From: Chinchilla lanigera
Lineage: Eukaryota > Chordata > Mammalia > Rodentia > Chinchillidae
Length of the DNA: 64,000 bases
NCBI RefSeq assembly: GCF_000276665.1
Contig: NW_004955433.1
Location: forward strand, 14,369,558 to 14,433,557
Direction of reading: 5' to 3'
Shown: one piece after another, positions 1 through 12,325 of the stretch
Numbering within the stretch: the stretch's first letter is position 1
Layout: the number at the start of each line of letters is the position of its first letter
Made by a program: the position numbers and the translations under genes
The notes under the pieces: model-generated
Seen by the model: the letters and a program-made list of their open reading frames with translations, nothing else
What the model was told of the DNA's origin: nothing
The model's database searches: none

Positions 1-19
1 GAAAAAAAAAGAGAGAAAA

Positions 20-345
20 CTGAGGTCTAGTGAGCACACCAAGCAGAAAACACAGACCTGATACTTGAGGACCTTCCCCTCCTAAGTGGAGGCGTGGCCT
101 TCATCTGTCCCTGCAGGCCCTGTCACCCACTCCAGTCTGTCTGCCCTGTCCTGGAATCAGGTGAGGCTGAGCAGTTTTCTTATAGCAAGACTCACCCCAA
201 AGGTCCACAAGCTGTCACCTGAATGAAAGGTGCTCGGAGGCTGGGGTTATATCTTGAGCCAGGCCTGCTATTGGTAAGTCTGCTCTGACCTCTCATTGTC
301 CGTCTTATTATTCCCCAAACTGGAGCTCCTGCTATGGCCATGAGT
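20..345 (+). pseudogene. Metallothionein gene remnant (intron 2 and eroded exon 3 start)
   Basis: Positions about 20-75 resemble intron 2 of the metallothionein gene at 3328-4306 (compare 4040-4100). Positions about 120-318 resemble the end of intron 2 of the gene at 7027-8849 (compare 8560-8757), including the shared blocks tgccctgtcctgg and ctctgacctct. The pyrimidine tract ends in ttccccaa at 311-318 where the working genes have ttccccag, so the acceptor is lost. About 25 bases of exon-3-like sequence follow (gctcctgct is kept), but the cysteine codons are broken and similarity stops at a MIR. This is the trailing part of a dead upstream array member; any exon 1 or 2 would lie outside the window. 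The call rests on alignment by eye. Confidence 0.6.
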
Positions 346-440
346 TTCAATATCAGGTAGACCTGGTTTACAATCCATTACACTGTTTCCTGGCTGTGTG
401 GCCTTGACAAATTGCTCAACCTCTCTGAGCTTACTTTTCT
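340..440 (+). mobile_element. MIR fragment
   Basis: Contains the MIR core pattern ctggctgtgtggccttgac followed by caacctctctgagc. It abuts the eroded metallothionein exon 3. Confidence 0.75.
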
Positions 441-517
441 AGAGAGATTGTATCTCTATGCAGGCAGCAAATGAGAAAGTTGTCTGGCTCCTGGCTCTGG
501 CTTCATAAGCATTGGTA

Positions 518-540
518 TTATTATTATTATTATTATTAAT
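518..540. repeat. (ATT)n microsatellite
   Basis: About seven ATT units, forming the degenerate A-rich tail of the adjoining minus-strand SINE. Confidence 0.85.
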
Positions 541-681
541 CTTTTTGAGACAGGATCTCACTGTGCAGTTCAGGCTGGCCTTGAACTCACTTTGTAGCCC
601 AGGCTGGTCTCGAACTCGCAATATCCTCCTGCTTCAGCCTCCAAGTACTGGGATTACCAGAGTGTACCACCATGCCCAGTG
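541..681 (-). mobile_element. B1-type SINE
   Basis: Full-length minus-strand copy from ctttttgagacagg to ccaccatgcccagtgg. Confidence 0.9.
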
Positions 682-915
682 GCACTGGTACAGTTACTAT
701 AGACAGCTAAATTAGGTAGAAACATTATAGGCAGTCAGAGAGGGCTAGGCCCTCAAGGGAGTCAGTGCACAGGATGAGAACACATGATAACTGTGACCCC
801 AGACGTACCTGTTGAAGGCCAGGCCTCAAAATAAAGATGGAATGACCAAGCCTACTCACCTCCCCGAGGAATAAGATAATTGGTATCACCTGTCCCAATA
901 AAGTCTACATATAAA

Positions 916-1075
916 AGCCAGGCACAGCGGCACATGCCTGTAATCCCAGCACTCGGGGAGGCTGAAGCTGGAAGATCGTTACGAATTCGAGACCAGCCTG
1001 GGCTACAAAGTTAGCTCAAGGCCAGCCTGAACTGCATAACAAGACCCTGTCTCAAAAAGACAAAAAAAAAAAAAG
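916..1075 (+). mobile_element. B1-type SINE
   Basis: Sense copy from gccaggcacagcggc to an A13 tail, with a head-region variant (cacagcggcacatg). Confidence 0.9.
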
Positions 1076-1377
1076 AGAAGTGGGCTCATTGCCAACTCAC
1101 TTTGGGGTCTCCTCCTGTCTCTCAGGAGCTGTCTCTCTCAATAAATATTTCCTACTCTTAAGCTCCATTGTTCCTTAGAATTCACTCCTTAATTCTGGGC
1201 AACATGAACTGGGAGTATCTGACATCTAGCAGTTGGGGGTTACATTTCATTCTCTCTATATCATAATCACTTTGTGGATTTCTTACAGACAGATTTCTGT
1301 TAGATACATAAGGTTCTTGAGAAAGACCCATCTGTTTGGAAGTAACTCTTTGTTTGTTTGTTTTTGTTTTGTTTTTT

Positions 1378-1456
1378 CCCAGTACCGGGAATCGAACTCA
1401 CGACCTTGTGTTTGCCAGGCAGCCGCTGTGCCGCTGAGCTAAATCCCCAGCCCCGG
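1378..1456 (-). mobile_element. ID-type SINE
   Basis: Minus-strand tRNA-Ala-like element with a preceding T-rich tail. Flanked by the target duplication ggaagtaactct (1338-1349) and ggaagtcactct (1455-1466). Confidence 0.9.
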
Positions 1457-1589
1457 AAGTCACTCTCGATTGGAAGTTGGGAATGGGGTAAGAATCTGAG
1501 TTCAGCCTCAGCTGAAGTCTTGCTTCTGTGTAAGATTCCAGCATCTGAGAAATGGGGACACACCTGGGTTTCTCTGAGACTGTAAGCAA

Positions 1590-1710
1590 GTTACCTGAGC
1601 TTGTGTTGTAGCTGTCCAATTAGTAAAATGGACTTATAAGCAGCATTTCCCTTTAGGATCTTTGAAAGGGTCTGAAGAATTTAAGTCACTGAATAGGACC
1701 CGACAACAAT
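1590..1710. repeat. Array-unit flank shared by both metallothionein genes
   Basis: This stretch aligns by eye with about 5685-5805, roughly 70 percent alike, for example ttagtaaaatggacttataa against ttagtgaaacaggctcgtaa. The two lie about 1.7 kb and 1.3 kb upstream of the two start codons, so the duplicated unit includes upstream flank as well as the gene. Confidence 0.6.
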
Positions 1711-2069
1711 GTTGTGCAACAGTAAGGAATAACGGAAGAGAATCACCTGTGTCTCCTGCCTTTTTACACAAGACATGGTTTGTATCTCACCTAATGCCTT
1801 CCTGCTTTTGGAGGCTTCTCCCAATTTTCAGAGCTGCCATCTTGGATTACAGCCAGCAACTAGGCTGTGGGCAGTCCCGGGGAAATTTGATGCAAAGGAG
1901 GGCCTGCATAAAGCGCCTGTAGGTCCCTCAGCATGGAAAAGGGTAGACAGAGACCTGAATTATGTTGAGCTGTTGCTGTGTGCAGGACGAAGGATCCAAG
2001 ACTGAGATAGGGACAAAGACAGGTGATGTGGAGGAGGCAAAGCTCATATCCAAGTGTTGTAGGGTGGTT

Positions 2070-2093
2070 TTGTTGTTGTTGTTGTTGTTGTTG
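2070..2093. repeat. (TTG)n microsatellite
   Basis: Eight TTG units at the tail of the adjoining minus-strand SINE. Confidence 0.9.
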
Positions 2094-2237
2094 TTTTTTT
2101 GAGACAGGGTCTCACTATGCAGTTCAGGCTGGGCTTGAGCTCATCTGGTAGCCCAGGATGGTCTCAAATTGGCAACAATCCTCCTACCTCAGCCTCCCAA
2201 GTGCTGAGATTACAGGTGTGTGCCACCATGCTTGGCT
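2094..2237 (-). mobile_element. B1-type SINE
   Basis: Minus-strand full-length copy ending gtgccaccatgcttggc. Confidence 0.9.
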
Positions 2238-2316
2238 TTCTTTGTTGTTGTTCCCTTAGAAATGGCCCGCCAATCAAAAGTATCCCAGGTTGTTCTTACC
2301 TCAAACAAAGAATTGG

Positions 2317-2467
2317 AGCCAGGCGTGGTGGCGCACGCCTGTAATCCCAGCACTTGGGAGGATCGTTGGGAGTTCGAGACCAGCCTGGGCTACAAAGTGA
2401 GCTCAAGGCCGTCCTGAACCGCATAGTGAGACCCTGTCTCAAAAAAAGACAAAAACAAACAAACAAA
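2317..2467 (+). mobile_element. B1-type SINE with target duplication
   Basis: Sense copy with a short internal deletion after agcacttgggagg. Flanked by a perfect 13-bp duplication, aacaaagaattgg, at 2304-2316 and 2468-2480. Confidence 0.92.
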
Positions 2468-2713
2468 AACAAAGAATTGGATTAGGTAAGTCAGTAATGG
2501 TGCTAAAAAGTTTATTTGAAAAGTGGGAGGTAAATGGGTATGGAGAAACCAGCTTTGCAGAGCAGACAGGTCAAAGAGAAAAAAAGGGCAGGGCAACCTG
2601 CTCGGGTCCCCTTCTGTCGCTCTCTCTCTAGCACAGAAGCTTTCTTTCCTCTAAAAAATATATTCTGCTCTTAAAAAAAAAAGATAAAAGATAAAAGCAA
2701 AAATAAAAGTACA

Positions 2714-2806
2714 GCCGGGCGTGGAGGCGCACGCCTGTAATCCCAACACTCAGAAGGCTGAGGCAGGAGGATCGTGGCGAGTTCGAGGACAGCCTCCGCT
2801 GCAAAG
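2714..2806 (+). mobile_element. B1-type SINE, 3'-truncated
   Basis: Starts gccgggcgtggaggc and ends inside the right half, after the cagcctccgctgcaaagtg equivalent. There is no A tail, so it was probably cut by a later deletion. Confidence 0.85.
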
Positions 2807-2981
2807 TGTGCCAGGCGCTATCCCACAGGAAGGGTAGTCTTTTGCATTAGCCCCCTAGCACGTATCCAGGAGCCTAACGAGGCTAGGGTTGAACACGGAC
2901 TCGGGCAAAGGTGAAACTGAGGACCGCAGTACTGCAGATGGGCCTGGACAAGAACGGGACTCGAGTGCCCCAAACGCAAGG

Positions 2982-2988
2982 GGGCGCA
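2982..2988 (-). promoter_or_regulatory. Metal response element core
   Basis: GGGCGCA, the reverse of TGCRCNC, about 290 bp upstream of the predicted start of transcription. Confidence 0.5.
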
Positions 2989-3101
2989 GAGGGCCTGTCA
3001 CCAGGCGGAAATCGGAACAGGGCGGCTGAGGGAGGCCACAGGGACACTGAGTACCCCAGGCGGTGCACGGCCCTCCAGCGGAAGCCCGGGGCGGCGCCGT
3101 G

Positions 3102-3109
3102 GTGCGCAC
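3102..3109. promoter_or_regulatory. Metal response element core (both strands)
   Basis: GTGCGCAC satisfies TGCRCNC on both strands. It is about 165 bp upstream of the predicted start. Confidence 0.55.
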
Positions 3110-3239
3110 GGACTAGTGCTCGGGGCATTCCGGGCCAAGGCCGGCGGGCTGGGCTCCCGGCGGGGCGGGCCAGCACTTGCAGGGCCCCCAGGCTCAAGGG
3201 TGGAGGCGTGGCTTTTGCTCCTGGCCCAGTTCCCCTTGC

Positions 3240-3246
3240 TATAAAG
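3240..3246 (+). promoter_or_regulatory. TATA box, first metallothionein gene
   Basis: TATAAAG, 82 bp before the ATG at 3328. It aligns with the TATA box of the second gene and predicts a start of transcription near 3270. Confidence 0.75.
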
Positions 3247-3327
3247 TAAGCAGATGACCTGAGAAGACAGACACGCCCTACCTGCCTTTCTGTTACCGGC
3301 TTTGGAACTCCAGTCTCCCTGCTCAAA

Positions 3328-4306
<979 letters not shown>

Positions 4307-4417
4307 TGCAGGGAGACCCTGCTCCCACGTGTACACAGAGTGATAATACAAACTTCCATTTTTTTCATACAACCCTGACCCATTTGCCAAGACTCTTTTT
4401 CTATGAAGTATGTGAAG

Positions 4418-4423
4418 AATAAA
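4418..4423 (+). terminator. Polyadenylation signal, first metallothionein gene
   Basis: AATAAA 112 bp after the stop codon. A second AATAAA lies near 4470. Confidence 0.85.
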
Positions 4424-4444
4424 ACTCAGTGACTTTATTATGAC

Positions 4445-4935
4445 TTTGGCTTCCTTTTTGTGTCTGGGAAATAAAGCACTGTGACAGGGACTGAATTGGG
4501 ATTGCAGAGATCTGGGCTTGGGAATTAACTTGGTCCCTTAGAAACAGTGTCTTCAGGCAAGCCCTGCAGGTAGGGTTAGGTCACCTCACTGAGCTCCATT
4601 TTCTGTAAAAGGAAAGAGCAGCCCGAAGATCCTGTTGGGGTGGTGGGTGGGCATAGTTACGCGGTCCCTTCCAGCCTCAGGTGAAGTGTTGATGATGTAG
4701 AAACTCCTCAATCCTTTATTTCTCATCTTCTGTTCCTTGTCGGATTTTAGGCTGCAAAATGACTACAGGGTGTGATCCGTTCCCCATGGCTGGAATCCTT
4801 GGGGCTTCTCAAACTGCGCAGTGAGGAAAGTGTGTTATTTCCTATGCATCTCAGACCTAAGCTTTGGTAAATGAAACAATGTTAATGTGGAGATAATGAA
4901 ATGAAAGAACAATACACAAATGCATTTCTTTTTCT
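4445..4935. other. Spacer, no gene seen
   Basis: Non-repetitive sequence after the poly(A) site, with no coding potential or recognised repeat. Confidence 0.5.
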
Positions 4936-5076
4936 TTTTTTGAGACAGGGTCTCACTATGCAGTTCAGGCTGGCCTTGAGCTCACTTTGTAGCCAGGCTG
5001 GTCTCGAACTCGCAACGATCCTCCTGCCTCAGCCTCCCCAGTGCTGGGATTACAGGCGTGCACCACCACACCCGGT
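4936..5076 (-). mobile_element. B1-type SINE
   Basis: Minus-strand copy, from tttttttgagacagg to ccaccacacccggt. Confidence 0.92.
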
Positions 5077-5825
5077 TTCGTTTCTTAGATTTAAAAAAAT
5101 TTCAATAAATACATAAAGAAATAAGAAAACGAAAGATACACGCCATCCTGTTCACTGATGTTGCTCAGTGGAGACTGGGAACTGTACAGAGGGGGACCAC
5201 ACACCTTGAGCAGCACTGCCCCAGACATCCCCAAAAGGAGCCGTTAGTTGTGGTTAGCACAGGGAGGCACACATGGACAAACCAGCAAGGCAAAGAAGGT
5301 AATAAAGCAAAGTGCCAAGGTCACACAGGTTGGAAGTGAAGGTGAATGAATTTCTGCTACAGCTGTCCTTATGCCCTGACCAGGGGTGGCAGAGCATGAC
5401 CTCACTGGATGAGAAACCCTACGCATCCATGTATTTACCTGTATACTTGTTACCACTATGGAAAACAAAAATCAGTCTCACTTTCAAACACAAAGGTAGT
5501 CATGAAACATACACATATATCTGTGTCTCTGTTTTATGCCTCCCATAACTGGCATTGAGCTGTCTCTTAAAGACTTCAAGCAGCAGAGGCGTGAAAGACA
5601 TGCCTAGGCTAAGGGGAAATTGACCTCATTCCCCAAGCGGGTGAGTGGATTCAGACGCAGCACCCCACTTCCTGCGTCTTAGCTAAACTGTTGAAGTTTT
5701 CCAGTTAGTGAAACAGGCTCGTAAACGGCATGTCTATTTAGATTGTTGCAAAGCTTCAAAGATGGAAAAGTGATTAAACAGTTCCGGCAGAGCAAATGCT
5801 TTGAAACGGTCAAAAATACTGAAGG
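5077..5825. other. Spacer upstream of second metallothionein gene
   Basis: No gene. About 5295-5345 has a MIR-like aaggtcacacaggt block, and 5685-5805 is the array-unit flank that pairs with 1590-1710. Confidence 0.5.
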
Positions 5826-6220
5826 AGAGCTGGGTGTGGTGGCGCAAGGCTGTGATCCCAGCTACTGTGGAGGCCGAGGCAGGATGATGAGCTCAAGTGA
5901 GGAGAGCAGCGGATGGGCGAAGGAGAGGGAGAAGGGGAGGGGGAGGGCAGCTTGGAGGTTTAGTGAGACTTCATCTCAAAATAAAAATATTAAGACTGGG
6001 GATGAGCCGGGCGTGGTGGCGCACGCCTGTAATCCCAGCACCCGAGAGGCTGAGGCAGGAGGATCGTTGCAAGTTCGAGACCAGCCTGGGCTACAAAGTG
6101 AGCTCAAGCCAGCCTGAACTGCATAGGGAGAGCCTGTCTCAAAAAGACAGGGAAAAAAAAAAAAAAAGACTGGGGTGTAGCTGAGTACAAAGGCCCTGGG
6201 TTCAATCCCCAGTGTGGGGC
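5826..6220 (+). mobile_element. B1-dID SINE split by a younger B1-type SINE
   Basis: The outer element runs 5826-6000 (degenerate B1 half) and resumes at about 6166-6220 with the ID-like half (aagactggggtgtagctgag to aatccccagtgtgggg). The inner copy (6007-6165) entered at aagactggggatg, which recurs as aagactggggtg at its far end. Confidence 0.88.
6007..6165 (+). mobile_element. B1-type SINE (nested)
   Basis: Full-length sense copy with an A15 tail inside the ID half of an older dimer. Confidence 0.92.
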
Positions 6221-6586
6221 AGGACGGGCATCACTGGAGAAATACCTACTTGTCTTGCTTTTTTATTTAACGCAGGACCTGCATATCACCTAAAGTTATG
6301 CCTTTTTCGGGGCGTCTTCTTTTTTGAAACTGTCCCCCTGGAGTGGGTTGCCGGGCTAGAGTACGGGAGCCACGGGGAGGATCCTACAGCTGTGTCCGCA
6401 GGTCCCTTCGGCCCCGAGAATGGAGGGGTGGGGTAAGGGGAAGCCTGTTTCCACTTGCTACAGTGTACAAGAAAACAGGGCAGGACTGGGGTGAAGACAG
6501 GGACGCCCATGCAAAGGTGACTCGGGCGGTGGGTCGTATGCACACAACTCGCTCATCGCGCACCCATAGCGGTGAGGTGAGCGCGT

Positions 6587-6593
6587 GGGCGCA
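6587..6593 (-). promoter_or_regulatory. Metal response element core
   Basis: GGGCGCA. Together with the core at 6598-6604 it forms a distal pair about 360 bp before the predicted start. Confidence 0.6.
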
Positions 6594-6597
6594 CGGC

Positions 6598-6604
6598 TGC
6601 GCTC
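6598..6604 (+). promoter_or_regulatory. Metal response element core
   Basis: TGCGCTC, a distal site. Confidence 0.6.
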
Positions 6605-6805
6605 GGACTTCCGGCCAGGCTATTGGGCACTCACGGGGCCAGGATGGGGGTTCCCGCGACTGGGTTCCGGGAACGCTCGCCGGCGGCAGTGACGGACAAA
6701 CTTGCGGGAAGCGGCGAGGGGCGAGCAGCGCACGGCCCCTCCCGCGCGAGGCGCCCGGCACCCAAGGGGCGGCGCCGGCTGCTCCCCACAGCGCACGTTG
6801 GGTTC

Positions 6806-6812
6806 TGCGCCC
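6806..6812 (+). promoter_or_regulatory. Metal response element core
   Basis: TGCGCCC followed by GG, a strong match to the extended MTF-1 site. Confidence 0.75.
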
Positions 6813-6823
6813 GGCGCGCTCGG

Positions 6824-6830
6824 TGCGCTC
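6824..6830 (+). promoter_or_regulatory. Metal response element core
   Basis: TGCGCTC, 18 bp after the start of the previous core. Confidence 0.7.
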
Positions 6831-6877
6831 AGCCCTGCCCAGAGCGGCGGGCCGTGCTCAGAGTGTCAGTCCCGGGC

Positions 6878-6884
6878 GGGCGCA
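6878..6884 (-). promoter_or_regulatory. Metal response element core
   Basis: GGGCGCA, just upstream of the GC box. Confidence 0.7.
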
Positions 6885-6903
6885 CCGGCTGGGGCGGGGC
6901 CTT

Positions 6904-6910
6904 TGCGCCC
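6904..6910 (+). promoter_or_regulatory. Proximal metal response element (MREa position)
   Basis: TGCGCCC within tttgcgcccggc, 17 bp before the TATA box. It aligns with the decayed TGCTCCT of the first gene. Confidence 0.8.
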
Positions 6911-6926
6911 GGCGCAGTTCCTTGGC

Positions 6927-6933
6927 TATAAAA
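6927..6933 (+). promoter_or_regulatory. TATA box, second metallothionein gene
   Basis: TATAAAA, 94 bp before the ATG. It predicts a start of transcription near 6957. Confidence 0.88.
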
Positions 6934-7026
6934 CTAGCGGGCGGGCTGCTAGCTCCACGGGACTTCCAGACGACAATCTGCCGCTTCGTTTTCTGCCTCG
7001 GACGTCCGCTCTCACTTCGGCTCAGC

Positions 7027-8849
<1,823 letters not shown>

Positions 8850-8960
8850 TGCAAGGAGACCCTGATCCCACGTGTACATAGAGTGGCTGTGTAAAAACAT
8901 GCATTTTTTTCATATACCCTGACCCATGCTGTATCTTTTTCTATGAAATTTGTGAATGAA

Positions 8961-8966
8961 AATAAA
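8961..8966 (+). terminator. MT1: Polyadenylation signal, MT1-like gene
   Basis: AATAAA 112 bp after the stop, the same spacing as in the first gene. Confidence 0.88.
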
Positions 8967-9187
8967 CACATCCAGACTCTTTGTTAGGTGTCTCGTGATC
9001 TGTGGGAATCTGGAACTTGGTTCTAGTTGGGTCATTGAGGACCCAGGTTGAGGGAGGAGAGTGGGAGTGGAGCCTAGGTGCAAGGTGTCCCACAGTTGTT
9101 CCTGGTCTCGGCTTTCCTTTGTGAACTGTGCCAGGATCTTCCTCCACCACTTTGTAGAAATAGTGAACTGGTGATCACTACCATTTA

Positions 9188-9334
9188 TTTGTCTTTTTGA
9201 GACAGGGTCTCACTGTGCAGTTCAGGCTGGCCTTGAGCTCACTTTGTAGCCCAGGCTGGTCTGGAATTCACAACAGTCCTCCTGCCTCAGCCTCCCGAGT
9301 GCTGGGATCACAGGCGTGCGCTACCACGCCCAGC
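9188..9334 (-). mobile_element. B1-type SINE
   Basis: Minus-strand copy, full length, ending cgctaccacgcccagc. Confidence 0.92.
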
Positions 9335-10544
9335 TTCACTACCCTTTTTATGTCACAATCTACATGCAGTAGCCATTTGTGGTGCATCTACTGCCTACAC
9401 AGTTGAGCATGGGGTTTTAGTAAGGAAAGGAACATAGCTTAGGGGCTGCTGGAGAGAATCATAGAATAGGGTGTCCTGTAAACAGTAGCTAGGACTGAGG
9501 AAGAGCCACCTGCAGGAACATCTGGGAACTGCATTCCTGGTAGAGCTCAGCTTGGGGAAGTGGGGAAGAGCTTGGTGTGCTCAGGAAACAAGGCCATTCA
9601 GGTAGTGTTCCGGGAGCGGCCCATGCTCCTTTTGGAGAGGGAGGGACAGACCATGTGCCTCACTCATCTGACTCCCCCACCCCGGCGGCACGGCTGGCTC
9701 ACTGCTCAAGGCAGTGTCCCGCTCTGAGCCCCTGCTCCTCTTCTGATTTCTTATGTCTAAGATTGGCTCAGGGGAAGCTGTGGTTTTAACAAATGATCTG
9801 AGGTTGCAACCCATTGAAGCAGTTCTGTGGAATCACTTGGAGAAATAAAGTGACCCCTGTCATTTCCGCTGGTCTCAAGTCTAGCAAGTACTCCTATTCC
9901 AATGATATTTGAAACAGCTCTCCAACTGTGGCAGCCTGTCCCAGTGGCTGAGGAGACCTGGAAGTGCCCTGGGGAAGTTCCCTGGCCTGCCTGGCTGTGG
10001 AGGGGAAGTGGGTAGGCTTGGTCATGTAGGGGGCAAGTGTCCTTGCAGAGACCAAAGCAGGCTCAGAGGGCAGGGCCAGGCCTCCTTGGGGTGCTCCATG
10101 ACACCCCAGTGTGTGTGGACTGGTGTCCTGCATGGGCCTCGTAGGATGTGGGCAGCGTTGTGACATGTTTACTTCAGACTTGGTCTGGAAGCCCTGGTGC
10201 CCAAGTCCGAAATGTACCCAACCTTGCTCTTTTATAAGTGTTTTGGGGAATTACAGCTACCAAATTTCTCAGGAGATGGTACACAGTGTCTCTCCCAAAG
10301 CTGACAAACACAGTCATTCAACTTTCAGCGTTTTATTTTTCAAGGCATGTGTGAGATGGCATCTTCCCTCCGGTTCCTCAGCCCCACCCGTGAGTCCTGC
10401 CTCCCTCAAGGATGGGTGGGACAGGGCCCTTGTGGATGTCTGTTGGGCAGATTAACTTAGAATAATTTTTAAATTTTTTATGTGGCTGTAATTGGAATCC
10501 CAGAAGTTTCAGTGGCAAATTCAGCATTGAGAAACAGCCTGGTA
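9335..10544. other. Intergenic, no gene seen
   Basis: Unique sequence with scattered short ORFs that lack any recognisable family, start context or splice structure. Confidence 0.5.
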
Positions 10545-10800
10545 AAACAGGTAAGAACGTCAGCTCTGCAGCCAGGCTGCCTGGCTAGGACCCCATCCAC
10601 TACTTAGGCAAGTTATGTGCCTATCTGCGCCTCACATGTCTCATCTGCAGAGACAGTAATCATGTCTACCCAGTGGGGTTACTGTGAGGGTGAATGTGTG
10701 AGGTTCCGGCCCCGGCACATATCAAGGGCTCGGTAATGCTACTCCGTCCTGGCCAGTCATGGTGTTTGACAAATAGTAGGTGACTCATAAGTGTTCTCTG
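10545..10800 (+). mobile_element. MIR, nearly full length
   Basis: Shows the MIR order: agctctgcagccaggctgcc, then a core with ggcaagttatgtgcc, then gtgagggtgaatg and a cggcacatatcaaggg tail. Confidence 0.8.
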
Positions 10801-10898
10801 CTTAATCCAGTGGGCACTTATTGGATCCTTTTCTGCTGTAAAGCAGTACCAGGCACATAGAGGGGAAAATCATAGGATCCTATAAATAGGATTCAATA

Positions 10899-10920
10899 CT
10901 TTTTTTTTTTTTTTTTTTTT
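10899..10920. repeat. Poly(T) tract
   Basis: Twenty-two T residues not followed by either SINE family. The downstream sequence begins gctggagagcttattc, which on the minus strand reads as a possible retrocopy 3' end with a poly(A) tail. Confidence 0.7.
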
Positions 10921-12244
10921 GCTGGAGAGCTTATTCAAGTCTCATTTTGTGCCAGAACAGCTCAGTCCTAGTGCATGAGGATCAGCCCTATGATGCCGTG
11001 ATATCAAAGAAAGAGGCAGACAGATCTAGGATTGCACAGAGTGCAGTTTACTGGGGGACTTACAGATGAAAGTGGACAACAGCAAGGCCAATCAGGTTAG
11101 AAAAGGCTATAATTATGGTTTAGAACAAGAGTGACTTCATCCTGGGTGAACTGTATATGGTTTGTCTTAAAATCATATTGAAAAGTCAGGCACATCATGG
11201 GAACCAGAGTCTCGTTGTAAATTTTTCATCTGATTCTAATGGCTTTGTCTATTTATGGTTTGCTGGAAAGCTACGTGGGAAAAACCAACTAGGGTTACTC
11301 TGCTGCTGAGCTGGGGCACAGAGCTACAGAGAGTGAACTTTTTCACCTTCAAGAGAAAGAACTTTCCACACAGACTCTAGGATGGGCTGAGTGTGAGACG
11401 TGCTAAGACAGAGGCACGGAAACCTTGGGAGAAGGGTGTGATTCATTGCTCCTTACCAGGAGGCTAAGAGAAGACCCTACTCACTCTCTCACTCATTCAC
11501 TCTCTCCCACGGTCACAGCAGATAGGAGTGCTGTAGGTAGCTAAGAAGCAGGAGGCTAGCTCTTCCAAAGGGGCTGGCATGGCCCCCTGCCCATTGTGGA
11601 TGATCAATACTGGATGAAGGCAAACTGAACCAAGCAGATTCTCTCTCCTGAGGTGCAGGTTAGGGGATAAACTGAAACTTCTGTATAACAGGAGCAATGT
11701 GATGGTACAGTAAAGAACCTACCCTAAATGGTAGCCACGAGGACGGACAGAGTAAGCTTCATGCCTGCCTTTCTGTGAGAGCTACAGTATATCTCAGTCA
11801 TCTAGGACCCCTATGAGGCTGAACATCTGCTGAGAGAGGTTCCAGAGACACTTCACTTCTGTGTGCGTTCTAAAAGCAAACCCTGCATCAGAATTCCTTG
11901 GATGCAAGCAACAGAAATGGACTCCAGCTAAATTTGGCAGCACAAATCCTTTAGAAGGATCTATTGGGGATCCAGGGAATTGATTGGCAGGATGGGAAAG
12001 TAGGCTCCAAAAATGGACAGGAGCTGTGGGTGGCCAGGCAGCAGGTTGGGTCCCAATGGCTTCTTCCCAAATATCTCCATCTCTGCCATTGGCCACTTCT
12101 ATAGTAAATGGGTTCTAAACTGTCCATTGAGTTCTTCATGCCTCACCCAACACCTAAAGTCCAAGGAAGACCAGGTAGCTGGCAATGGCAAGTGATGGAG
12201 ACCACTACGAAGCAGACCTGAGCAGGACTTAAATTAATCACTTG
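10921..12244. other. Intergenic, no gene seen
   Basis: Apart from the possible retrocopy beginning at 10921, 11880-12190 has the look of an old interspersed repeat (tgcaagcaacagaaatgg), whose family I could not settle. Confidence 0.4.
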
Positions 12245-12325
12245 GGGCTGGGAATATAGCTCAGTGGAATCATTCCTACCTCACAAGCAGGAGGTCCAGA
12301 GTTCAATTCCTGGTACAAAAAAAGA
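12245..12325 (+). mobile_element. ID-type SINE
   Basis: Sense copy from ggggctgggaatatagctc to ttcctggtac with a short A tail. Confidence 0.88.

Larger units (their letters stand above)
2900..3270 (+). promoter_or_regulatory. Promoter of first metallothionein gene (CpG-rich, partly decayed)
   Basis: This GC-rich stretch carries two metal-response-element cores (TGCRCNC): reverse at 2982-2988 and an overlapping pair at 3102-3109 (gtgcgcac). Next to the TATA box it aligns with the promoter of the second gene. There the proximal element TGCGCCC of that gene reads TGCTCCT (3216-3222), and the GC box ggggcgggg reads ggaggcgtg. Metal induction of this copy is therefore inferred to be weak. Expression data would be needed to confirm that. 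Confidence 0.7.
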
